A stretch of 64,000 bases of DNA, taken from Neocallimastix lanati (nom. inval.) (lineage: Eukaryota > Neocallimastigomycota > Neocallimastigomycetes > Neocallimastigales > Neocallimastigaceae). Position numbers and translations under genes: made by a program. Below the pieces are notes generated by a model. That model was not told the origin of the DNA. It worked only from the letters and a program-made list of their open reading frames with translations, and did not search any database. Where the stretch lies: the NCBI GenBank assembly GCA_016946835.1, contig JACVTC010000079.1, positions 62,001 to 126,000 on the forward strand, read 5' to 3'. Shown piece by piece: positions 1 to 13,564 of the stretch; positions within the stretch are counted from its first letter, which is position 1, and each line of letters starts with the position of its first letter.

Positions 1-640
1 TAGATATTATTAAATGATATTAAGTAGTCCGTAATTAAACTAGTCAGTAATTAAACATAAAAGCAAAACAAATAAACAAAGAAGATATTGAATCCAACAA
101 AAAAAAAATAAAATAAAATAAAAGTAAGAATTCAAATAAAACTTATTTATTTATCATATAAAAATATAATAAAATATATATTCTTTTAATTAAAAATTAT
201 AAAATATTGTGTATTAAAAAAAAAAAAAAATTAATAAATAATATATGAAATGTTTTATTTAAAAACACTGTTGGAGAACTGAGATTATATTAATGAAAAT
301 AATAAAAAATAAAATATATATAGTTTATATATTAGTAAACTATAAAAGGAAATATTAGATTATTAAAGTATTAAAAAATTGTTTATTATTAATTTTATAT
401 TAATATATTAATAATCAAAAAAAAAAAAAAAAAAAAAAAATAGAAATAGATAAAGCATTTGTATATGAATGACTTATTAAATTTTAATCTAATAATAAAT
501 TTTAATTTATATAATGATAACTAATTAATATAATAATTATTTTTAATTATTTTTATTCTATTATAAATTATAGTTTTATTAAATATAGATATTAGTTAGA
601 AATATATTTTATTACTTAGAGAATAAGAAAATTATTAAAG
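1..640. other. AT-rich upstream region of the MADS-box gene
   Basis: No gene is seen. The stretch is nearly all A and T with an A-run around 417-440. It presumably holds the promoter and 5' UTR of the gene that starts at 641, but no specific element can be assigned. Confidence 0.5.
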
Positions 641-1945
641 ATGTCTACCATAAATAGAGTTGAATACGATCAACGTAAGTATCATGAAATAATTAAGATG
701 AAAATGTAGTAATAGAATATAAATTGATATATGTTATTATTCTATATTATATATAATAAAAAAAAAATAGAGAATCTTAGGATACCACAAGAGCCTCAAC
801 AATACAAACAAGAAGAAGATATTGATGATTCTGAAGTCGAAGAAAGCCCAAAAGAAAAAAGAACTGGTAGAAGAAAAATTAAGATTGAATACATTGATGA
901 TAAAAGTAGAAGACATATTACATTTAGTAAAAGAAAGGCTGGTATTATGAAGAAAGCTTATGAGCTCTCCACTTTAACTGGTACTCAAGTTTTATTATTA
1001 GTTGCATCTGAAACTGGTCATGTTTATACTTTTGCTACTACAAAACTTCAACCTTTAATTACTAAAACAGAAGGTAAAACTCTTATTCAATCCTGTTTAA
1101 ATGCTCCAGATGTTGCTACTGATAATATGAATTATCCAAGTGCTGCAGCAGCTACAGCAGCTAATTCAGGTAGTGCAAGTGTACAATCTTCACCAATATA
1201 TCGTCCTTCACCAGTTGCTGCAGCTGCTTCTACTATTCCTTCACCACAAAGTAATATTGTAAAAAATACAGCAGTTCAAGAAGCATCACCACAAACTATG
1301 CCCCAACAAAAAATTACTCTTCAATCCCAAATTTATAATGAAGGAAGTCCACAAGTTCAAGCTCAAAAACCAAATCCGGTTCAAAATACTGGTGGTGAAC
1401 AAGCTCCTGAAATTTTCAATGAGGAAAGAAAAATATTCCAACAACCATCTTATAATTCTACAACAACTCCAACAATGTCATATAATAATCTTAGTCCATT
1501 ACAAAATCCAAACTTTACACCACCAAGTTATCAACAAACTCCTCAACAACAACCCACTACTCCAAATAATCAATTAGCTTCTAATGCAATTCATGTTAAT
1601 TCCCCATATATGTATCAATATTCTTCTGCTAATGTACCAACTGCAGGTTATCAACCAGCTTATGGAAATATGGTCGGTTCAGCAACAGGTTACTTTACAC
1701 CAACTTCAGTGTCTTCACCACAAACTGGACCACAAAATCAACTTCCACAAGCTCAATCTATTCATCAACAAACCAATTCCTTATTAATGTCTTCCTTAAG
1801 ACAACAACCAACTCCACCACAATATCCAAATTCTTCATCACAACCACATCCACCTGCTACTCAAAGAACTTCACGAAGAGTACATCCATATCAACGTTCA
1901 CCAAGTAATCATACTGCTCCACCTACTCCTCAAAGTAGTCATTGA
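641..1945 (+). CDS. SRF/MCM1-type MADS-box transcription factor, two exons
   Basis: Nuclear DNA-binding regulator of the type I (SRF/MCM1) MADS family. Exon 1 is only 34 bp (641-674). A 96-bp intron (675-770, GTAAGT...TAG) separates it from exon 2 (771-1945). Splicing joins C+AG into a Gln codon and gives a 402-residue protein. The start at 641 is preferred over an ATG at 731, which lies inside the intron and would give an unnatural N terminus. The MADS domain begins at about residue 44 (GRRKIKIEYIDDKSRRHITF) and continues through FSKRKAGIMKKAYELSTLTG to about residue 105, followed by a SAM-like extension to about 127 (KTLIQSCLNAPD). The remaining ~275 residues are Gln/Pro/Ser/Thr-rich with short Ala runs, typical of a disordered activation region. 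The family usually binds CArG boxes as a dimer and recruits cofactors; the targets here are unknown. Family assignment is very secure, orthology to yeast MCM1 is inference. Confidence 0.93.
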
Positions 1946-2564
1946 TTATTTTAAAATCATAAAAAAAAAAATTTTTTTTTTCTTTTTTCTTTTCATAATA
2001 ATAAATATCAAATTATCATCAGAAAAAAAATATATATCATATAGAAAAGAAAATTATTAATTAAAAAAAAAAAGGTGAAAACGTTTTATATTTTTCCTTT
2101 CTTTGAGTATCTCAAATTTTGTGTAGTTGGAAAATCAATTGATCCATTATATATATATATTTCCTTCTTTTCTTGATAACCCAAAATATTAATTATTTTT
2201 CTTAAAGTAATTATAATAATATATATCTCATTGAATAATAAATCAACTATAAAATATAAAAAAAATATTACTTTAATTAGAATAAATAATATTTCTTTTT
2301 TTTTTTTTTAAAGAAAAGATAGAAAAAAAAGGAAAGAAAAGGAAAAAAAAACCTAATTTAAATAAAAAAAAAAAAAAACAGTTTAAACCTTTATAATGGT
2401 GAAGAATTTATTGTTTAAGAAGATAAAAAGAAAATTTTAATGAAAACGACATAAAAATTAAAATATTTTTAATGTTTAGGTTTTAAAAATATTTTAATTT
2501 TGAAATATTTTTTTTATATAATTTTATTATTAAATAAAATTATATGTATATATATGAGAAAATG

Positions 2565-2598
<34 letters not shown>

Positions 2599-2758
2599 TA
2601 AAAATATAATTATTATTATTTTTATTTAACATATTATTTAAGTCGTTATCTCATATATATTGTTATATATTACTATACGCATATTATTCATACTTTTTTT
2701 TTTAGTATTTTTATATATATATCTTTATTTTAAAAAATAGAATATTTTTAGCAACCAC

Positions 2759-2796
<38 letters not shown>

Positions 2797-2884
2797 AAAA
2801 AAAAAAAAAAATTATTTATTTTTAATTTTTTTTTTTTAGTATCTACGTAATATAAATTAATATAAATATCAATTTTATTTTTTT

Positions 2885-2922
<38 letters not shown>

Positions 2923-3387
2923 ATTAGTATTAGATTATATATAAAGAATAAATATATTTTGTATTATAAATAAATAGATATATTAGTAAACCTTTTTTTT
3001 TTTTTTACTCTCAATTATTATTATTTCAATTATTTTAATATATTAAAAAAAGAAAAAAAAAAAAAAAAAAAAAAAAATATTACCTTTTTTTTTTTTTTAG
3101 TAGTTAGTATTTTTTTTTAAACAAGTAGGGTAGTTTTTAGTAGTTTTTATAATATACTTTTTTTTAAAAAATATATATAAATATATAAATAAATTATTAT
3201 TTAAATAAATATATGTATATATATTAAATTATTTAAGTAGTGCTTTTTTTTTTTTTATGCTATTGTTTTGTTTTTGTTTTTGTTTGGGCATTTTTCAAAT
3301 TATTCAAATAAATAAAACAAATTTAAGTAGTCAAATTAAATATATATATTTTGTAATGTAAATATTTTTTTTTTTTTTTTTAATTTT
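1946..3387. other. AT-rich spacer with homopolymer tracts
   Basis: 3' UTR of the MADS gene and intergenic DNA. It holds many A-runs and T-runs of 15-30 nt (for example near 2761-2791 and 3050-3076) and a short (ATT)n tract near 2897-2922. No coding signal is seen on either strand. Confidence 0.6.
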
Positions 3388-3500
3388 AATTTATTTTATT
3401 CAATCTGTACTTTATATTCATATTACTACTATTTATTTTATTTTATTTTATTCAATCTATACTTTATATTCATATTCTACTATTTAATTTTATTTTATTT
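3388..3500 (+). repeat. Two tandem copies of a TTCAATCTGTACTTTATATT motif
   Basis: The motif TTCAATCTGTACTTTATATT followed by CATATT and a TTTTA-rich spacer occurs twice here in tandem with one substitution. Two related copies occur at about 40296-40385. The copia element that follows sits immediately next to this repeat. Confidence 0.6.
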
Positions 3501-3502
3501 TA

Positions 3503-3729
3503 TGTTAAGGAGTCAAAATAAGATATGATGTGTACACAACAAAATGTATTATTATTCAATTAAATTTATTTTATTATTTATTAATTTATATTTTATAAGA
3601 CTCAAAATATTAATTTCATAAAAAATTTTCTTTTTATATTTTACATACAAATTATTACTTAATCAAATATTATAAATATTTATAATACTTTAATGTACAA
3701 AAGTTTAAATATTATGTTGAACTTTAACA
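3503..3729 (-). repeat. 3' LTR of copia-1
   Basis: A 227-bp direct repeat of 8203-8444, with TG...CA ends (TGTTAAGG...TTTAACA on the plus strand). It lacks an insertion of about 15 bp that the other LTR has. The adjacent minus-strand polypurine tract marks it as the 3' LTR. Confidence 0.85.
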
Positions 3730-3775
3730 TTCCCCCTACATTAAGTATTATATAATATTTTAATTATTATATTCA

Positions 3776-3776
<1 letters not shown>

Positions 3777-3824
<48 letters not shown>
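3777..3824. repeat. Poly(T) tract about 47 nt
   Basis: A long uninterrupted T-run between the end of pol and the polypurine tract of copia-1. Confidence 0.9.
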
Positions 3825-3826
<2 letters not shown>

Positions 3827-4417
3827 TTATTTTTAAAAAAAATATATACAATTAAAGAAATATTTGAAAATTAAATTTGTAAATTTTGTCATTTGTACTC
3901 CTGAGATATTTTTAGTTAATGGATCAGCTAACATGTTTTCAGTATTAATGTATTCTAATTCAATTTCGTTTTTCATAATTACTTCTTAAATAAATTTATA
4001 TCTTAAGTCCATATACTTACATCTTCATTTAGAATTTGTATCTTGAGCAATTGCAATGCATGCTTTATTATCTACCATAATTTTAAATTTTATAACTTGA
4101 TTAAATATTTCCTTAAATAAATTTTTGAACCATAAAGCTTGTTTAGTACATTCAGTTAAACTAACAAATTCAGCTTCAGCAGTAGATAAAGTTACGTTTT
4201 TCTGTAACTGAGATTTCCATGAAGTAGGGATTTTTCCAAGTAAAATATATATATCCACTTTTAGATCTTCTCGTCTTTTCATCGTTAGCAAAATCTGAAT
4301 CTGAGTATCCAATAAACTTATTATTTTTATTATAATGTATAGATTTATTTTTTGTACCTTTTAAATATTGTAAGATGCTCATTAAATTTTTATAATCAGC
4401 TTCTGTTGGATTTTCAC

Positions 4418-4460
4418 ATATAATGTTTTCTGTAAGTGAAGCTTACAGAAAACATTATAT
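4418..4460. repeat. Perfect fold-back, 19-bp arms, 5-nt loop
   Basis: Positions 4418-4436 and 4442-4460 are exact reverse complements around the loop TGAAG. The palindrome replaces the conserved NQAAR block of the copia-1 RNase H region, so it is a secondary mutation and not an original element part. Confidence 0.9.
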
Positions 4461-5609
4461 CAGGCCTTGACTTTACAGCGATATATAGTAACGCACCAAG
4501 TAAAGATTTATATTCTTTTGGATCTATTAAATTTGAATTATTTCTTTCATATTCTGTAATTTTCCTGCATGGTGTTTTTATTTGTTTTGTTTTTTTCATA
4601 TTATATATTTTCTATTATTTTATTAATATAATCTATCTGATTTATTTTATAATCATCATTTGTTTTATAAATATTTATACCTATTATTTTAATCGCATTA
4701 AAATCTTTAGAAATTTTATATTTATCTTTTAATTTGTTTACTGTATAGTTTATTTCATTTTTAATTTCTGTTATTAAAATATCATCTACATATAATGTTA
4801 GTAAACATGTTAATATATTATTTTTATTAAATTTCCCAAAGAGACATTTGTCAGTTTTGTATTTTCTAAAACCTATACTTACTAAGTAATGTGATATTTC
4901 ATTATACCCCATTCCTACAGCTTGTTTTAAACCATAAAGAGCTTTTTTAAGTAGCCAGAATTTATTAGTATTAAAATTTTTATCACCATAAGGAATCTTT
5001 GTATAAATCTTTTCTTCCAAATCTGCATTCAAGTAATCAGCTTTTATTTCCAAATGTTTCTAATCCCAGTTGAACTTTGATGCAATAGCGATCGTAAGTC
5101 TTAGACTGTCTGCTTGTACTGTTGGGGAGTATGTCTCTATAAAATCTTCTCCAGCAACTTGCTGACAACCAAGAGCCACTAATCTTGCCTTTTTCTTCTT
5201 ATTATCCTTTTCGGCAAAGACCCATTTAGTACCGAATATATTCGCGTCAGCTGGTATGTTTTTTACCACTTTCATAACATTGTTGTTGTACATATTTTTT
5301 AATTCATCATCTATTGCTTCTTTCCATTCTTCACTTTCTGGTGAATTAATAGCTTGTTGATACGTTGTCGGGATATTTGTTTTAATATTTAAAATTTTAA
5401 ATCTTTTGTTACTTTCTGATTGTAATTTTTCTTTTCTGGAAGTTAAATTTTCTTCATCTGAATCATCTGAATTATTGTTATGTGATCTTTTCTTGTTTAT
5501 ATATTTAAGTTTTCTTTCATTTAAAAATTCATTATCAGATTCACTATTATATTCATTTTCTTCTATTTTAGTTTCATTATTATTATTAATAATTTTACCA
5601 CCATTATTG

Positions 5610-6841
<1,232 letters not shown>

Positions 6842-8187
6842 TAAAGGATTATTTAATTGTGAATGAATATTATTATTATCATTAATACTTTCCCCCTCAA
6901 TTATAGAATCCTTAAAATTAATAATAGAATCAATATATTTGTCACAAAAGAATGTAGTATTTATAGTTCCAGGCATATCTTCCGTAAAATAAACATCTCT
7001 TGAAGTAACTATAGAGTTAGTAGAAATATCTAAAATTTTGTAGCCAAGAGAGTCAGGTGCATATCCTAAAAATATACCAGGTTTAGAGTTATTGTCAAAT
7101 TTATTCGTATTGTGATGGTTATAGAAAAATGCTTTACATCCAAAAACTTTAAGGTGAGAAATATCAACTGATTTATTATTTTCTCTAATTAAAAGATTAT
7201 ATTTACAATGATCAGTAGAGTGACCTTTTATTTTGCATATATGACAATAATATTCGTTACGAATTTTATTAGAATTATAATTTTTATTATTATTTGGTTT
7301 ATTTCTATTTATATTATTGACATTTGAATCGTTTACAATGATAGTTTTTGACCTTAAAATTTCGGCTTTTTCAAAAAAGTCATGCCCTTTGTTTAATTCT
7401 TTAATAAGATCATCAAAAGTTTTATAACTATAAATTGGTGGTGAATTTATACCAATTCTATCTAATTCATTTACTGCAAATAAAAGTTTAGTTTCCTCAT
7501 CAAAAGGAATTCTTTTTAGTTTATTGGATTCAAATTTATGTTGTTCGAAAAGATTGTTTAACTCATAAATATATTGAATATAGTCATTGTTTATTAACTT
7601 AAGATTAATAATTTTATATTCAAGAATATTTAATAGTGCTTGGCCAGATTGATAGAAACGGTTTTTTAATCTATCAATCATACTATAAGCATATATATAT
7701 ATCCTTGTAAATATTCTTGGTTTGATTTTTCTAAACTATTTATTATGATAGATTGAATCGCATTGTCCTATTTTATTTGACCTCTGTTCATATTTGAATA
7801 TTGAATTTCTTTTTCAATATAAATATCTAAATCATTGGCAATGAGATGTCTCTTTAAAGGCTCATACCAATCTAAGAAATTTTCTTTATTTAATATGAAA
7901 TCTTTAATTTCAAAAATAGGTTTAGTTAAATTTCAATAATATTTATTTATGATAATCCTTTTATCAATGGATTCATCATCTTCATATGAAGAAATCGATT
8001 CGTTGTCCTTATTATCAGTTGGATTCGATGAACTCGAACTCTCTTCAATATGATTATTTTTGTTATTCTTTCTTTTAGCCATTCTTTGAAACATTAATAT
8101 ATAAAAAAAATAATTAATTATATTGTAAAGTCATTAAAACCATTAAAACGTTTTAAAAATTAAAATTAATAATAAGTCTCTTGATAT

Positions 8188-8202
8188 ATGAGACTCTTAA
8201 TC
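8188..8202 (-). promoter_or_regulatory. copia-1 primer-binding site, matches tRNA-Lys(CUU) anticodon arm
   Basis: The plus strand reads ATGAGACTCTTAATC directly before the 5' LTR edge at 8203. The same sequence occurs at the equivalent place in copia-2. It matches the anticodon arm of eukaryotic tRNA-Lys with anticodon CTT, not a tRNA 3' end. Confidence 0.65.
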
Positions 8203-8444
8203 TATTAAGGAGTCAATATAAGATATGATATGTACACAACAAAATGTATTATTATTCAATTAAATTTATTTATTATTTATTAATTTATATGATTTAATAA
8301 TGTATTTAAAAGACTCAAAATATTAATTTCATAAAAAAAATTTCTTTTTATATTTTACATACAAATTATTACTTAAATCAAATATTATAAATATTTATAA
8401 TACTTTAATGTACATAAGTTTAAATGTTATGTTGAACTTTAACA
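8203..8444 (-). repeat. 5' LTR of copia-1
   Basis: A 242-bp relative of 3503-3729. One terminal base differs (TA instead of TG at 8203-8204). It contains an extra segment around 8291-8308. Confidence 0.82.
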
Positions 8445-9109
8445 TATATATATATTATATTATTATATTATTATATTATATTTTTTTTTTTATCTTCTAT
8501 ATTATATATATATTCTTTACATTTCGTTATTGTAATGGCCATGTCAGGTTAAGTATTGTACTTTTTAAAGTTTTATTCATTATTTTCCTCTTTTTTTTTC
8601 CTTTTTTTTTTTTTATTTTACTTTTTTTGTTTTTTTATTTTTTTGTTTTTTTGTGAGTGTCTCTTTTTTACTATATTATTTATAATTTATATTATTGTAT
8701 CCTTTTTTTTTTCTTCTTCTTTTCTTTTTTCATAAATATGTTATATTCATATAGTTTTTTTCCTATTTCATGTTTCTTTTTTTTTATATATATATACTTT
8801 TTTTTTATGATTTTATTCAATTCTACATTTAATTATTTAATCAATTTATTTACATAATTTTAACATTTATCAATAAGTTAACATTAGTTTCATTCAGTAA
8901 AAATAGTTTAAAAATAAATTATTGTAAAAAAAATTTTCAGTAAAAAATTTTCAACTACAGATTATTAAATTTTTATTCAAACAGTAGTTTTACAATTATA
9001 CTACAAAAAAAATTTCAATCATTCTTTGTCAGAATGAACTCAAATTAAAAATTTAGCAAAATTTCACATAGTCTTTCACCACAATAGTTATAAATTTAAA
9101 AAATCTTTT

Positions 9110-9144
<35 letters not shown>

Positions 9145-9196
9145 GATTTAAAGGAATTATCTATTAGACAACTTTACCGCTTATTTTAGTAATATG

Positions 9197-9230
<34 letters not shown>

Positions 9231-9283
9231 AGATTTTCTTTTATAGCAAAAATAATGAAAATAATGGTATATAATCTTTTTAT
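8445..9283. other. T-rich spacer without genes
   Basis: T-rich plus strand with C-containing T-runs (8580-8840), a T-run at 9112-9140, then (TA)n followed by (GA)n near 9195-9230. Hydrophobic open frames here are products of the T-rich composition. Confidence 0.6.
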
Positions 9284-9286
9284 ATA

Positions 9287-9330
<44 letters not shown>

Positions 9331-9395
9331 TATTATTATTATTAAATACACAATCTTTTTATTATTAGTATTATTATTATGATTATTATTATTAA
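9284..9395 (+). repeat. Single unit of the TTA/ACAATCTTTTT satellite
   Basis: (TTA)n followed by AAATACACAATCTTTTTATT and further TTA triplets, the same arrangement as in the large array at 11465-13200. Confidence 0.8.
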
Positions 9396-10880
9396 TGCAT
9401 TGTTGTTAATTGAATAACATAGCTATGTTGTTTATTTATTTATACACGGTTCCAGAAATTCAATGAACAATAAAACAACTATAAATTAATATAAATGATA
9501 GTGTTTTTAGCATTTGCAAACCTAGCTAGTTTGAGGATATATGAACATATATTTTAGTATATTGAACGATCAGATGCATATGTTGTTCAACTAGCTAGGT
9601 TTTGCATAACTAACCTATATTGTTCATATATATTAAATATAAACGATTATTGCTAATATATTAAATATAAACAATTATTGATAATATTTTATATAAACTA
9701 TTGTTGTTATATTATAAATATAAACAATATTGCTATATTATTATTAAATATTATTATTATATGAATATTGCTGTATGCTGATTTTGAATGCCTTTTTAAT
9801 ACAAACTAGCTATATTTATCAATAAAACAATGCAAAACATATATCGTTAATCATATACAATCATAGTATATTTGTTGTTTAAGCATTCAAAATCGAAACA
9901 ATTATGATTTATCATATATATTAATATATAACCAATATAGGTTGTTTGATTGTATTTGTATGCATATATGCATTTTATTGTTCAAACTAGTATCAACTTA
10001 AACAACATAGTTTATATATATATTTTGATGAACATTGATGCTAAATGGCATACAAATACAATATATCAACATTCTGGAACATATATATATATTAATGAAC
10101 AACATAGGGTTTTGATGCTAAAACTATGCTAAAACAACATGCAAATTCATCAAAAAAATTAATAAAAAAAAATAAAATAAAATAAAATAAAATATAATAA
10201 AATAAAATAAAAATCATAATCATATATATGCATAGTTTTAGCATAAACATAGCATAAATATATATATATTAGCAATATATGCTTATATTATTATTAATAT
10301 ACTTAAAAGCTGTGATTTTAATTAATTGAACATATGCATATATTGCTAATATATAACATATCAGCTATATGGTTTATATAAGCATAACAGCTATATTGTT
10401 CAATTAACTATAAAACTATATTGTTTATATATAAATGATATAGCTATATTGTTTAATTAATTACAAAAGCTATATGGTTTAATTAAAAATAAGGCTATAT
10501 TGTTTATATATAAATGATATAGCTATATGGTTTATTGAACAACTTAGCTATATTGTTAATTGAATATCAAAGCTGTATCGTTAATTGAACATTCAAAACA
10601 TATATGGTTTATATACAATCATAGCTATATTGTTCATTGAATTACACACGTTCTAGATCGTTAATAAACATATAGGTTTTTAGCACATATATAGCATAAA
10701 ACAATATTGTTTATATTAATAAATATAAAATGGTATGATTTAAATAATATAAAAATAAAATAAAAATAAAAATAAAAATGAAATAATAATATAATTAATT
10801 GAATGTCACGTGATTTACATGTATAGTGTTTTTAGCATATTATTTGGTATAAAATGCATATGGTTTTAAATATTCAAAAA
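9396..10880. repeat. Island of degenerate AGCTATATTGTT repeats
   Basis: About 1.5 kb that differs from the surrounding homopolymeric DNA. The core AGCTATATTGTT or close variants (GCTATATGGTT, GCTGTATCGTT), followed by TAATTGAA or TATATATAAA, recur in direct orientation about every 25-35 bp between about 10370 and 10720. More dispersed and inverted copies fill the rest. An inverted pair around CTAGCTAG lies near 9521 and 9590. No coding capacity is seen. It is not recognised as a known element. Confidence 0.6.
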
Positions 10881-10904
10881 ACTGAAAATATTGAATGAAA
10901 CAAA

Positions 10905-11036
10905 TGAACGTTTAAATGAAGACGAAGCGAAAGAAGGGGAGTGAGAGATCGAGCATGTAACGTAGTGAAGCTGCGTAGAGGCTCAAGATCACCCGAGAGT
11001 GAGTGTAGTCGAATCAGTGAATGAAGTTGAATGAAA
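10905..11036. other. Small G-rich, higher-GC island of unknown nature
   Basis: About 130 bp with clearly higher GC than all neighbours (includes GAAGAAGCGAAAG-like and GATCACCCGAGAGTGAG segments). All frames contain stops, so it is not evidently coding. It could be a remnant of a structured RNA, a SINE or foreign DNA. No family is recognised. Confidence 0.5.
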
Positions 11037-11094
11037 ATATTGAGGTTTATTATTATTATTAATTAATTAAATTGAATCAACAAACAGGCTGCTG

Positions 11095-13200
<2,106 letters not shown>

Positions 13201-13285
13201 TTGTTATGGGAAATTTCAAAAAGTTGCATTTCGCAAAATTCAAATAAAAAATTTCATTTCAAAAAGGTGCATTTCGTAAATTTTT
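13201..13285. other. Short segment with two GCATTTCG motifs
   Basis: Contains TTGCATTTCGCAAAATT and GTGCATTTCGTAAATT, the same motif that forms the ends of the MITE-like family at 44877 and 62951. It directly flanks the copia-2 LTR. Confidence 0.5.
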
Positions 13286-13337
13286 TGTTAAATATAACAC
13301 TTAAATTCAGAAATGATATTTATATTTTATTATGTGT

Positions 13338-13368
<31 letters not shown>

Positions 13369-13564
13369 TTGCTTTTACATTTAGAAAGACCTTATTCATT
13401 TAAGAATATGTTATTACACGTTATTTATATTTATTTTCTAGTCTAACATTATTGGTAACATTTAACGTTACACTGCATTATATTATCGAATAAAAAAATA
13501 TTTTACACTTAATAATGTAGTATAATGTACAATGTAATTAAACACATAACTGTGATATTTAACA
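13286..13564 (-). repeat. 3' LTR of copia-2
   Basis: 279 bp with TG...CA ends (TGTTAAATATAAC...GATATTTAACA). Contains a TTTA microsatellite. The adjacent polypurine tract marks it as the 3' LTR. Confidence 0.92.

Noticed and set aside
731-770. ATG at 731 as start of the MADS gene
   Set aside because: It lies inside a GT-AG intron; the upstream exon at 641 gives a better start and keeps the frame.
8408-8857. Two hydrophobic frames that look like membrane proteins
   Set aside because: T-rich composition alone gives Phe/Leu/Ile/Tyr runs; no start context, domain or GC rise.
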